A DNA stretch of 64,000 nucleotides from Epiperipatus broadwayi (Eukaryota > Onychophora > Udeonychophora > Euonychophora > Peripatidae). The translations under genes and the position numbers were made by a program. The notes under the pieces were generated by a model that searched no databases, was not told where the DNA came from, and was given only the letters and a program-made list of their open reading frames with translations. Within the stretch, counting starts at the first letter, position 1; every line of letters begins with the position of its first letter. Location of the stretch: assembly GCA_028023455.1 (NCBI GenBank), contig JAQFVV010006203.1, positions 12,562,348-12,626,347 of the forward strand, written 5' to 3'. Shown here in pieces: positions 47,895 through 60,064 of the stretch.

Positions 47895-48330
47895 ATTAGA
47901 TGATCATCAATTATATATATATGAAAAACAAAAAACAAGTTAAAAACTTGCTAACGCTTGTATTTATGTCAACAGATGGTGTTCTACCAAAAACACCATC
48001 AAGCGTATGTTTACATAAATGTCAGAGCATGCATTCACTATCTCTAACTTTAATTCCACTTTCAGATCATGATTTCAAGCTATTTGCTATCATCAGTGAA
48101 AGACAGGAATTTTAGAAACTAGATCTAAACACAAACTCTGAGCGTTTATGAAACAGTTTCTATTCAGCTTGCAAGCGTGAATCTTTTAGACACGTAATGT
48201 CTTCAAACTCAGCATAGCAAGCCGGATAGCTACATGGGTCTGATCTCAGTTCAGCATCACCACATAGTAGAAGCCTCTGCAATATATATCATTGCTAGAA
48301 AGACCTCAAAGGTACTGTAACGATATATAA
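47895..48330. repeat. Family C repeat, single orientation
   Basis: Starts at AAAAACTTGCTAACGCTTG and includes TTCCACTTTCAGATCATGAT. It ends with the module GGGTCTGATCTCAGTTCAGC...GAAAGACCTCAAAGG. It matches 50400-51095. The open frame at 47900-48115 is a repeat by-product. Confidence 0.82.
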
Positions 48331-50399
48331 ATATGTCGTTACATTAAATTGAAATAAAAACTTTTAAGTTCGCATATAAAAATAAGTGTATTAAAAAGAA
48401 AAAAAAACTAAACGCTAAAATTAAAATGTTTGTTAAACATATATATTCGCACAGATGCTAAACTTTAAAAATATTTTTTTTAATAAATAAAAAAAGGTAT
48501 TTGAATGTATTTTTTTTATAAAAAAAGATTTAAATATAAAAATGGTTTAAAAAAGAAATAACGTAAGTAAAAATAAAAACAGGTATTAATTAATTCCTGT
48601 AATCTGTAAATGGAAATGATTGTTTATTAATTATCCAAAAGCTGTCTAATTAAAAAGTCAGAGAGTAAATTAGATAAGAGAATAAAGAGATTTTAGCTTG
48701 ACCAATGGAAGCACCAAGCCTCAGCCCGGACCCGAACGAAAATTTGAATTAGTGACGTCTTTGTTCATTCAATCTGGAAATTTACTATAAAAAGAGAAAT
48801 ATTGAGTTCCAGCGTGGTGTGTTTGAGAGTTGTGGTAGGACGCACATACCACACTCTCTATTTAAAAAAAGAAAAAGGAAAAGACTGTGATACCTTGAAC
48901 CAGCTATTGCCATCTCCAGAACATTATCTTCCAATGGAGGCGTCGCGGGAATTAAAACAGGAACCTGGACTCTTCTACCATAAGCTATATGAAATGAACA
49001 ATTATTAAAATCAATTAAGAACTTTCATCAAGTTTTATAAATTGATAAACAAGCCAACTTAAATGTTAAAAACGGACTCTTATCTGACTTTTGTAAGTTT
49101 TTAAATCAAATTAATAATGTTTAATTTTATATGTTTTCCGATTGATAAAAATCATTTCCATTTTTTTTTTCTCTTATTGTATAAATTATTTGTTGTTTAA
49201 ATTTTAAATGATGAAATTTAAGGTTGGGTATAGACGTTGCATAGATTCTTTAGTGGTTGATTATGTTGTGGTTTTCACATTCGATTGGAATATATGGGGC
49301 AACGATATCACTGCGGCATCTTACGATGAATGCTAATGGGATTTGTATATTCCCTATGCAAGTGACGCTTATCGATGACTTTGTATTTTGATCGTTTGTG
49401 TTTAATTTGGAATGTTTTTGACCGTGGAATCTGTGCAGCTGATCTATACTCAACATTTTAAAACAAATTTTATAAAATTCATTTGTGCGAACGTATCTAA
49501 ATGTTAAATTTAAGTCGGGCGTGAATGGCTATATAGTTTTGTAAAGTTATATTAAGGAAGGGTAATCTTAGGTTATTCGTTTCGTAGTTGAATTGGCTCA
49601 ATGGATTGGATATATTTGTGTAATTAGTAGATGTAGTATGAGATCCGCTTTGGGCAGGATTGCATATATACGCCACACACCTTCTGTTTGCCTATGGATG
49701 GGTTGGTAAGTCGGCAGAAGACTGCAGTCCATTCCTATGGAGTTTTTTGTTTATTGTTCTACTTGCCAACAGATGTGACATTCCTGTTGGTGGAGAGTCA
49801 ATGTCTTCTCTAATTCTACTTACTGTTCAGATGTACTTTCCTGACAGTATAGTATTTTGTGTTGTCGTATCATGCTACATTGAATACATGAATGTATCAG
49901 ATGGATTGGCGCCAGTTTGGTTGCGAAATTTGTGGCCTAAGGTTAAATCAGGGAAGAATATTTTCTTTTCAAATGCAGATCTATGTAGTCTATTCATACT
50001 TGACTATCTAAATAAAATATTAAACTCATTGAAACTTAGTTAAATGTAAAATTAAAAGTTAATATAAAAATCTAAAATGTTAAACTTATTCCTCAAAATT
50101 TAAATGTTATTTTATATGTGCGTAAATAAATATTTTATGTGTTAATCTCTGGCAGTGGCTTTTATTTATTTATATTTAAGATATAAATTAAGATATAGAT
50201 TTTTATCTCTGCGTCTCCACTGAGCTAGTGACTTGGGCTAACGATCGGAATATTTAAATAAAGTGGAATCTTAACAGCGCGTATCTGCCTACTTTATAAA
50301 TTTTTCTAGGCTCAAATGCCTAGATGGCGCCCTTGTAGTGCAGATATTGTTTTTGCGGTTAGATTCGATCTTCACTTACATTCCGATTGTTATAGTACA
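48331..50399. other. Intron 2 DNA including an unrecognised coding-like region
   Basis: A TATA-like ACTATAAAAAGAG at 48784-48796 precedes a 68-codon frame (48802-49008) with no domain. From about 49200 to 50050 the sequence is less A+T-rich and has frames on both strands: 49250-49456 minus, 49660-50043 plus, and a broken minus-strand reading with EDIDSPPTGMSHLLASRT near 49740-49810. It looks like decayed protein-coding or retroelement sequence, but I cannot assign a family. Confidence 0.4.
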
Positions 50400-51095
50400 T
50401 TTATGAAAAACAAAAAACAAAAACTTGCTAACACTTGTATTTATGTCAACAGATGGCATTCTACCAAAAACACCATCAAGCTTATGTTTACATAAACGTC
50501 AGAGCATGCTGTTTCATAAACGCTCAGAGTTTGTGTTTAGATCTAGTTTCTAAAATTCCTGTCTTTCACTGATGGTAGCAAATAGCTTGAAATCATGATC
50601 TGAAAGTGGAATTATAGTTAGATAGTGAATGCATGCTCTGACATTTATGTAAACATATGCTTGATGGTGTTTTTGGTAGAACGCCATCTGTTGACATAAA
50701 TACAAGCATTAGCAAGTTTTTAAGTTGTTTTTTGTTTTTCATAAATGTACCTTTGAGGTCTTTCTAGCAATGATATATATTGCAGAGACTTCTACTATGT
50801 GGTAATGCTGAACTGAGATCAGACCCATGTAGCTATCTGGCTTGCTATGCTGAGTTTGAAGACATTACATGTTTAAAAGATTCACGCTTGCAAGCTGAAT
50901 AGAAACTGTTTCAGAGTTTGTGTTTAGATCTAGTTTCTAAAATTCCTGTCTTTCACTGATGATAGCAAATAGCTTGAAATCATGATCTGAAAGTGGAATT
51001 AAAGTTAGAGATAGTGAATGCATGCTCTGACGTTTATGTAAACATACGCTTGACGGTGTTTTTGTGCAAACGCTATCTGTTGACATATATATAAG
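50400..51095. repeat. Family C repeats in inverted arrangement
   Basis: An arm at about 50400-50515 (ACTTGCTAACACTTGTATTT...) is mirrored at about 50620-50745. A further reversed partial copy occupies about 50750-51095, including GAACTGAGATCAGACCCATG, GTTTAGATCTAGTTTCTAAA and TTGAAATCATGATCTGAAAG. It overlaps the same units as 47895-48330. Confidence 0.82.
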
Positions 51096-53261
51096 TAAAT
51101 TGTATTCTATGCAATCAAGTTGAGAATTAAATAATTTTAAAATAATTTAATGAATTAATAATTTATGAATTAGGTTGAATCTCACCAATGGCTTCACTTA
51201 TAGGCTCTCAAAAAAAATTTAATCAAATAAAAATATAAATACACAAACAAAAAAAAGCATTAAAATTCACAAATTTTATATTATTCGAGTTATTTTTTCT
51301 TCTCTGAATGATTATACACAATCACATTTTAAAAAAATAAAATATGTAAATAAATTTTACAATATGCCAATAATCATTTTTTCATCTCAGAGTATGTACA
51401 CAATTATGTATATATATACTTAAAAAAAATTCAGTTGAAAACCCATATACTTTCTATTTCCTTTTCAAATTTGATGTGCAATATTTTGTGTAATAAATGA
51501 TAAAAGTTTTACAAAATATTAGAACATACTTAAAACTAATACTGATTTAAAATATTAAAAATAATTAGATCATATTTTTTTGATAAAGAGACGAATCTAT
51601 TGTGAGATCTTATTATTCAAAATCTTAGCTTTCTTGAGTTTTATTATCTATTTATTGACTATGATATACTTTTAACAAAGCAATTTGCCACTTTTAAGTT
51701 TAAATGTTATGTTTTCATTCAATGGATCCACAATAGCTAACTAATCTCCTAGTTATCTTTATGATAACATCTGTGATTTTTGTCATAATCAATGATGTCT
51801 CCATGATTATTCTAAATGGTCTTCCTTATCACATTCAGTACTATCCTTATCCATATTCATTAACTACTGCAAAAAAAGGTTACTAGGATTAAAGCATTTT
51901 GTTTCTACTTCAATTATTCAATTTAACTTGATTTTAGCTTTGCTTCTATACATCAATTTCTTTAAACTTTTTCTTTTTTAGTCTTTCATATTAAATACTT
52001 ATTTTTTTACCTAAAATAAATTTATATTTAACCTACATAAAGCTCATAACTGCTTTAGAAATTAAAGTTTCTCCTTGCCTGGCTAACTCCTTAATTAATA
52101 GTTTTAATTTTTTCAAACTATGGTGATTAAAAATCAAATCCTGCTTTTTAGAAGTAGTTTTCTCTTTCCATTGAATTTGAACTACGATTTCTCTTGCATG
52201 TGCACTTGAACAAACTCCCATACTAATGCTTTTTTCATCAAGTTGTTACAGATATGTTGCAAAAATATACTTCTTTTTTTTTCTTCCCTTCAGTATCCAT
52301 CTGTTGTGATTTGGTTAAAATATTGTCCATAAACTATATTATTTTATAACAAAGGTCATTCTCCATATCATTTTCAAATTTTTCAATGGCTTTACATTAG
52401 GAATATACTCCTTAATTAGCTCAACATTCTAAAAAATTTTATATTAGATTTGTAGCTGTTTCTAGAGTATTTAAGAATTTGACCAATTTTTTAATTTTTC
52501 TATAAAACTTTTCTTTATTTCTTATACCATCTTATTTAACTTTGCTTTGCGTTTTTCATTTCTATTTGATGTTTATTATTTTCACTTTTTTGTGTGAACA
52601 TTATCTTTTAAAGTTTTTGAATATCTTTTGATTGCATTTTCATCAATATTGCTGAAATTTTATGATTCAATATTTACTGTTGTAATTTTGATTTTTCATT
52701 CTCTGTTGATTTCTTAAAGTTTGATTTTTTTCCTCTTTAGTGGATTTTGTAAAGTATGGTTTTACGTATCTGTGGGACTATTATTCCATCTTTAGGGAAC
52801 TCTGCGGAATTTGGTTTTCTACCTGTGATACATTTTGAGGTGAGTGATTTTCCATTGTTAATTTTGTTCTTATAATCATTTATATTAACTTAAAATAATG
52901 CAATAAAGTTGAGAAGGTAATGAAGAATGAATGTAATTACTACTCTTTAATTTTAAAGTAACAGTTTAATGAATTAACTAATAAAATAAATCGAAGTATA
53001 TATATAAATCACTTTTCATTATATAGCAACAAATTTATCTTTATTTATAAAGATATACACCTGTATTTAAAAATCTATTCCAATAAAACAACAAATAATT
53101 ACATGAGTTGTTAACTCAGGTTTATTCAGCGAAATTATTCGCTTGCTGTAGGTATTGGATTCTTTGAAGTTGCTAAAATAATTTTAATAAACAATAATAT
53201 TGTTAAGATATATTATTGATAAGTTTTAATAAATTTATTGATACTGTTTTTATTGTTTTAG
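51096..53261. other. Intron 2 DNA, no gene identified
   Basis: The minus-strand frame 52221-52033 contains a Lys/Leu-rich, possibly helical segment (SLKKLKLLIKELARQ). Nearby minus-strand sequence is also Lys-rich, but frames are broken and no family is recognised. The remainder is A+T-rich. Confidence 0.45.
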
Positions 53262-53701
53262 ATAAGCAGCTCATTACAACTATCTCCGACTTTTTCATAG
53301 CGGAAACTGTGTCTCTTCAACATTAAGTTGGGCGTTTCTCTATTTAATACATTACCCAGATGTTCAAACAAAAATTCAACATGAAATTTATTCAGTAATC
53401 GAATCCAATCAATCTCCAACTATAAAACCTAGAGATAAACTTCCCTTTACAGATGCGGACCATTATGGAAATTCAACGTCATACAAATGTCGTCCCATTG
53501 CTGTTGCTCATACTACCGTTCAAGATTTTAATTTATTAGGATTTGATATTCCTAAAGACTCATTTGTAATTCCCAATTTGACTGCTGTTCACTTTGATCC
53601 TAAATATTGGCAAGATTTCCATAAATTTGATCCAAATCGATTTTTAAATGCTGACAGTTCCGTTAAAATGAATGCAGAAAGTTTCATACCTTTTTCCATT
53701 G
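53262..53701 (+). pseudogene. P450 pseudogene exon 3: I-helix, ExxR, up to heme loop
   Basis: Follows TTTTAG (acceptor at 53260-53261). It starts KQLITTISDFFIA, where the I-helix oxygen-binding motif AGxET should follow. Instead the sequence reads AETVS and loses frame at about 53310-53320. It then resumes as STLSWAFLYLIHYPDVQ. A second shift lies near 53455-53465 and a third near 53490. The helix K ExxR (EIQR) is at 53468-53479. The PKYWQDFHKFDPNRF segment, equivalent to the PERF region, precedes SFIPFSI, and the phase-1 donor G|GTAAGT is at 53702. Confidence 0.9.
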
Positions 53702-55040
53702 GTAAGTAATTTTGTGGAATTTATTAATTTTTAATCCTAAATAAAAAAATTATTCCTGTTCTGAAATAAACTATAGCAAAATATTTACAAAAATTAATGA
53801 TTAAATTTAATTCCTAAATTTTAGAGCTGAGTAAAACAAAAACTTTCACATGGTCAAAACATTACATGATATCCTCAGTTTACTCTTAATACCTTGCCAC
53901 CCACTAATCCATAGCCCTGTAGTGTAAATATGAATAATTAAGTAATGCTACTTATATACATACCCAACAATTTCTAGCTTTTGATTTCATTAGTGATGAT
54001 TTAGTATTCAAAACTATAACTCATGTATTTTAACTTGTCTTATTTCTACATTTATATCTTTAAAAAGGTGGAAATTATTGAAAATGTAGATGATTTATTC
54101 AAGATTATAATGAATCGTTTTGAAGTAAGCTGAATAGAACTATTCTTGAAAAAGTGATATTATTCTTAATAAAAAATTTACATTAACCTCAAGTTATATG
54201 ACAAAAAGGCAATGTATGTAAAACAATATGAAAGCTTATCTGTTCATATCTTCAATAAAGCATAATTTAATCCTTTATCTTAAAACATTCTCAATTTCTT
54301 ATTTCTCCTGCCTCATTTGCATCCATACTTTCCTATATATCTTGACCAAGTTCATGCTTAATAATAATATGAAATCGAATACTAGAGTTTTTAAAAAAAA
54401 TTAAATAAAATCTTATTATGTCTATTTGCTTATTAAAATTATAATTATGAAAATATTTGCAAAGACATTAAAATGTAATCTTAAGCTTAGTGTCTTTAAG
54501 TTTTGTTTGAAAGCAATGGTGATGGAATGCTCTTAAAGAAAGAAGCAAATTTAATTATTTATAGATGTTTGAAACTGTAAGACTTGAAACTTATTATATA
54601 AATGCTTTACTATTCGTTATACAACTTTCATTCAAATATTAAAAAAAAGATACCTAATATTTATCCATGAATATAAATTTTAAATTGTTAATCTGTTTTA
54701 GCTTTAATAAAAAAAGATCGAATGGCTTTATTGCTTGGAGTTCATATAGAAATTCAAGCGTCATAAGTACTAGAGCTAAATCGATTCAAGAACCTTGGGT
54801 CCAGATTTTAACACTATACAACTGCATTAAGTCATGGGGAACATTAGTTTAAAAACTTCTGGTTAAATGTTGCTTTAATTAGAGCTAGTCACACTGTAAT
54901 GAACAATAGAAACAATTTGAAAAGTATGCTTTTCATTTACATTTTATATTGAAGTTTCTAGCTACCCTTTTTTGAAGATGCAAACACAATAAATATCATT
55001 CATTAATAATATTAAGAAATAGTCCTATCTCTGATATTTG
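53702..55040. other. P450 intron 3, first part, no feature
   Basis: A+T-rich. A 61-codon frame at 54667-54852 has no recognisable motif. Confidence 0.5.
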
Positions 55041-55574
55041 CAGTTGTATTACAAATTGTTCACCCTTGGTCCGTGGCCCGGCACCGGGCCGTGGAACTTT
55101 TCTGCAGGTCCACATGCTAGACGGCCAGTAAAAAGTTTGTAATAATAAATAATAAGAGTATAAACTTTTAATTAATATAGCCAATTTTTATTTATTTTTT
55201 CATCTCATTTTTACCCAATTAAAAAAAAAAAGAAAACAGAACGAAAACAAAATCTAATCAATCATTCATAAATTAATTTGTTTTTCTATCACAGATATTT
55301 ATGGGGGGGGGGGTAGAATTAAATTTTTTATTACTTTTCTAAAAAAATTTTAAAAAAAGTTTTTTATTATATAAACTCCATATATATATATAAAACATTA
55401 TCTTATATATTTAACATTGTTGTTTTGATCAGTTATAACAATAATGCTTATCTTGAAGAAAATTTATCTATAGACTTCTGCCGGTCTGTGAAATCTTATC
55501 CTTATTTTTGCTGGTCCCGGAACCTTATCCTTATTTTTACCGGTCCACAGGTGTGAAAAGGTTGAAGACCACTG
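55041..55574. mobile_element. hAT-like non-autonomous element
   Basis: The right end, read inward on the minus strand, is CAGTGGTCTTCAACCTTTTC, a typical hAT terminus. It is followed by repeated CCGGT/CCGGGACC subterminal motifs (55480-55560). The left side contains GGTCCGTGGCCCGGCACCGG (about 55071-55090), the mirrored GC-rich subterminal region. The left tip (about 55041, CAGTTGTATT) is degraded, and no convincing 8-bp duplication is seen. No coding capacity. Confidence 0.72.
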
Positions 55575-55929
55575 ATCTAAACAACCCAAAGTATTTTATG
55601 AAATACAATTTATCTTTTTTATTTTTTATTTTTTACTGACGTTATAGTTTTTATCTTTATAAATGTATCTCACTATTTATCAGTTCTTCTTGGTGTAAAA
55701 GAATATTGAAGCTTTAGGTGCTTTTAAAATTGTCGTTGTTTTATATAAAAATCTCAAAGTTTCTTTAATCCTCAAGCAAAAGGATTTTTAGACTTCATAA
55801 ATGTTTTCAACATAAACTACACATAATATTAAAAAATAATCTGCAAATAAGATAATCTTTGGTAGAAGCACAAAAATATATAATACTCAATGTAATAATT
55901 GAAACACAGGCTTCTTATATACCTTATTA
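55575..55929. other. P450 intron 3 spacer
   Basis: A+T-rich sequence; nothing recognised. Confidence 0.5.
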
Positions 55930-56430
55930 TATCAGTGTTATTAGATAGAGTGGAGAGTGGTGGGTTCGTGTGAAAGTCTGTGCTCATATGCCCTATATAT
56001 TATAATACTTAATGTAGATTTAAGATATGAGTAAGACACATATTATTATACAATTTATGGGTCTTTCAACTGAAAATGTCCAAATTTTTACTGTATTACA
56101 TTGTATTGAGGAAAACTAAAATTATGTTATAATATAGGGAATTTGAACACAGACTTTTAACCACTCTTCAGCTATCCACTCTATCTCACACAACTGATAC
56201 ACATTACCATACACATGTGAAAAAGATAAAGGATCTCCAATATACATATTTTGTGCTAAATCAGAACTCATCAGTTGGATCAGATCATCATCTTCCATAT
56301 ATATATATATAATCTGTGCAGTTTATATTAAGATAGCAAATCACATTTTAATAGACAGGCTTCAATCTACTCCACCCTCCAACTCTTCAGCCATCAATAC
56401 CATTAAAAATCTGATTATGGAATTCTCAAA
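55930..56430. repeat. Family A copies, partial arm plus arm-core
   Basis: A truncated right-type arm (about 55935-56000) precedes a separate left arm (about 56143-56300, AATTTGAACACAGACTTT...), a (TA)n tract and the core (about 56315-56425). The core ends AATCTGATTATGGAATTCTC and runs in the same relation to the arm as at 1665-1975. Confidence 0.75.
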
Positions 56431-57326
56431 TCCCTTGTTTTTTTATTAATGCCAAATTCAATTCAAATCAGCAATCCTAATCTGGTGCACCACTATAAAA
56501 TAACTATGATGGATGGGTGAAATGAGAAACAGGTAAGATACTTTAATTAGTAATTTAGAATTTATATGTTTCAAAACAGAAATACATTTTCTTGTGAATG
56601 AAGCAATAGGGCATAGAAAATAGAAATCATATGACGATTAAAATCTCAAACTTAAATGAAGATCTCAAGATAAATTTTGTTACTATATCATTGACTGCAT
56701 ACAGTTATTGTTAAATATAATTGTATATTCTTAGTATTAGAACAATATTAAATACTTTTACTACATTACATGATAATAAAAAAACTATCTAATTTTTTTT
56801 GAAAATTTCGAGATAAAATATTTGTTTAAATCATACTTCTTATTGCTTTTGAAGAAATTAAAATTTAAAAAAAAACAATTAGATAGTATAATATTTAATG
56901 AATTAATACTTTAATATATTAGTATTCCTACTTTTTCTGTCTAAAATGGCCCATTTATTTCCATAAACTAAAACATTCCCTATACTTGCTTATTATGGTT
57001 ATATTATTGTAAACATTTATTGTTAAAAGGAGGTTGCCTTGACAACAGTTTGAAATTGTTGATTGTTATCTATATTGGGATTGTGTAAATATTGACTGAT
57101 CTTTAATGGTTATATTGTACACTATAGATTATAAATATATGTATTTTATAGAAATAATTCTTTAAAATGATTTTAAAAGATGGTATTATAATGCAGAGTG
57201 CTCATGAATGTAAAAAAATGTGATTTTTATAATAAAGCATGATTTGGAAAGAATAAAGTATGAGAAGAATTTTATGTACTGTACTCAGATAGAATACGGC
57301 CGGAAAATAATAATTTTTTTTTTTAA
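56431..57326. other. P450 intron 3, no gene seen
   Basis: A+T-rich. It includes a segment at 57030-57090 related to 20440-20500 (TTGCCTTGACAACAG). Confidence 0.5.
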
Positions 57327-57938
57327 TATAAATATTAAGTTAAACCATTAAGCATCACATGATCACATCTCCTATACTAGCACATTAATTGTTGATAAAC
57401 AGAGCAAAACTCTTCATACAGTATTGCCACCTGTGCTAAACAGAGTGTGGAGAGTTTTGCTCTGTTTATCAACAATTAATGTGCTAGTATAGGAGATGTG
57501 ATCATGTGATGCTTAATGGTTTAACACCAATCCTGCTTAATAGGATAGTGGTGGCTATGGTTGTAAAAGAGCCAAAGACACCAAAATGTATGAGTGCTGA
57601 ACTGAGTTCAGACCCATATGACTATATAAGCTATTGAGCTTAGATTGAAAATATTTTTTGTGTTTTCAATTTCATTCTCATAGTTTTGTAGTTAAGTAGA
57701 GGTAAAAGGTGGTTGCTAGAGAGTTGCATTAGATCCTAAGATCTAGATGCAGTGCTCTCAGATCCAAAGCTCCTCACTGACAAAGGCCACAAGCCAGAAA
57801 CTAGTCTGAGGATATTGGATGAGTAGGCATTAGATAGGGATTTTATGCACAAGCCTTCTGGCATCCATTGATTACTCTGTTTAGCACAGGTGGCATTACT
57901 GTATGGAGAGTTTTGCTCTGTTTATAAATATTAAGTTA
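57327..57938. repeat. Family B complete insertion with 16-bp flanking direct repeat
   Basis: The body, 57343-57922, is flanked by identical TATAAATATTAAGTTA at 57327-57342 and 57923-57938. The first 180 bp form a near-perfect hairpin (about 57340-57420 against 57440-57524, including CATCACATGATCAC and GATAAACAGAGCAAAACTC). The rest holds the family core with CTCAGATCCAAAGCTCCTCA. It ends with a third occurrence of the TATGGAGAGTTTTGCTCTGT end. The flanking length is more like LINE-mediated insertion than a typical MITE. Confidence 0.88.
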
Positions 57939-59819
57939 TTAAAAGCATGATTTGTCTGTTATATTTTAAGCTAATTTTAATGTAAATTCATTAAGTATTT
58001 GGAAACTTTATGCTAATAAAAAACACTCTGAAATGCAGTTTGACATGTTAACCTCATTTACTAATATCAAAAGAATAATATATAAAACTTGCATTATTTA
58101 TTCCAACTTTTCAGCAATTGCAGAAAATAATAGGAATAAAATGCAGAGCTCTGTGAAATATTCCTTGTAGAACAAAGAAAACCAAACCTAAAAGAATTTA
58201 TAGAAATAAATGATTTGCTAATAAGGAATATTTAATTAAAATGATTAGTAACAACAAAGTTAACATTAAGTACTAGCTGATGAAGTTATAATCAGATTGA
58301 AATATGCAACATAGTTTTAAATGAAATCTAACATAGATGCGACATATAATTTTTCAATACCAACACTTTCCATAATTTGTTTTATATTTTGCATTAGCTT
58401 TAGCTGTTGAGTTAATAAAGTGGATAAGACTTTGATTCATTATTGTATTTTACATAAGATATTAATTGTTGTAATCTGGTTTAAAAAAACTATTTCTGAA
58501 CAATGACCAACTTGAATTTAAACTTCAGACCAACTTCATTAATCATTTTTTTTATCAGCCTTCTTATTTGATTTAAAATTAAGCAGTCAATGATAGTCTC
58601 AATCACTCATAGTTGAATCTATTTTTACTTGTTGTCTAATTTCGTAATTAAATGTGATTGTCAAATTCAGAATATTTGTTGTCATTATAAACCTTGCAAA
58701 ACATTAGCTATTACTATTATCATATGCCCTTACTGATATTACTGTCCATCATCAGTGATAGTCAATTAATCACAGTAATCAAAGATGTTACACTTTGATT
58801 ACAATATCGTATCCAAGCTACCTAAATCAGTTACATTCCTAATAAGCAGTATGAATGATAAGAGTCTAAACAGTGACCTATTTATAATAAACATGGCTTA
58901 AATAATTCTGATTTTATTACAGCCACAGTTATCTATTGTGCAATCAAACGTGGTGCAGATAGTCAAAATTTTAATTAATGATTATAACAAGTGGATATCC
59001 AAACATTACAGACAGAAAACTAAAATTGATTGTTCATAAGTGAATTCTTATTTCCTACTAATCATCAGCTTAGAACAAACTTGAGAACTGTTATAAATAC
59101 TTATTGTTAAGTTATTTCAAAAAAGGAATTATAAGTCATATTATTGCTTGTCAGTACAATCGGATCAGGGTACAAATTTTCCAATAGATTGACAGAAACA
59201 ATTGGACAAAATAAAATAATTAAAAGTAGAAAGGGCGTAAAGTATAATCATTTGAATGTCACACTCAGTCTAAATTTCAATAGAAGTAGTTTTATCTAGT
59301 CGAGGGGAAAAAATCATTTTTAAAACAATATACGTATATCATAATAAGGACAACAGATGAATTTGATCCAAGTTTATTTTCTGAAAATTATATATTTATG
59401 CAAATTAAAACTCTCCCCAAAAGCAAAATCTGACTTTAAATTTGCAGTTTTTCTTTTCAAATATGTTTTGATCATTAATTTATAAGTTTTGAATTCTAAA
59501 GCAGTTCTTATATATCAATAATAGTTGATATTTGAGCTGCTAATTGATTTATTGGTAAAGTCTTTCTGACTGTCTTAATTGGAACAATTAGAAAAATGGT
59601 GACAAGACTGAGAACTATGCTGCAAAACTTTGAAAATTATAATTAACCTGTGGGATTTAATTATTTATTATACAATACTCTGAAAATGTTTGGCTTGCTT
59701 TATGAAAGGCCATAATTTAGATTTCCAACTATTGATAAATCGCAATCCTACTTTTGAAGTCTATTGCAAAAGATATTTCTATACTCAATTTCTCAATACA
59801 AAATTTATAATTTATATAT
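57939..59819. other. P450 intron 3, no gene seen
   Basis: Nearly 1.9 kb of A+T-rich DNA without notable frames. Frames at 59690-59917 belong to the hairpin that follows. Confidence 0.55.
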
Positions 59820-60064
59820 ATAATAACGTGAAAGCTAAAACTTTCAAACAGATACGCTTTAAAAATGCTTACGTGACAGCCAATCAGATTGAATAATGGC
59901 ATCACATGGGACTCCAAATTCTAAAACACAAGCCAGAACTATTAGAAAAAGATGTGTTTTAGAATTTGGAGTCCCATGTGATGCCATTATTCAATCTGAT
60001 TGGCTGTCACGTAAGCATTTTTAAAGCGTATCTGTTTGAAAGTGTTTAGCTTTCACGTTATTAT
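59820..60064. repeat. Near-perfect long hairpin (arms ~111 bp)
   Basis: Left arm 59820-59930 and right arm 59953-60064 are almost exact complements, with outer ends ATAATAACGTGAAAGCT / AGCTTTCACGTTATTAT and inner ends TTCTAAAACACA / TGTGTTTTAGAA. The loop is about 22 nt. It is a compact foldback or MITE, and the arms are less A+T-rich than the flanks. Confidence 0.92.

Noticed and set aside
47900-48115. 71-codon frame as a small protein gene
   Set aside because: It lies entirely inside family C repeat sequence, whose other copies are not open.
52033-52221. 62-codon minus-strand frame as a gene
   Set aside because: A Lys/Leu-rich helical look only; no family recognised and surrounding frames are broken.
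55041-55574. Perfect 8-bp target duplication for the second hAT-like element
   Set aside because: The bases flanking the best candidate ends do not match well; the left tip is degraded.
59690-59917. Overlapping 68- and 62-codon frames on both strands as genes
   Set aside because: They lie in and beside the left arm of the long hairpin (59820-60064) and have no motif.
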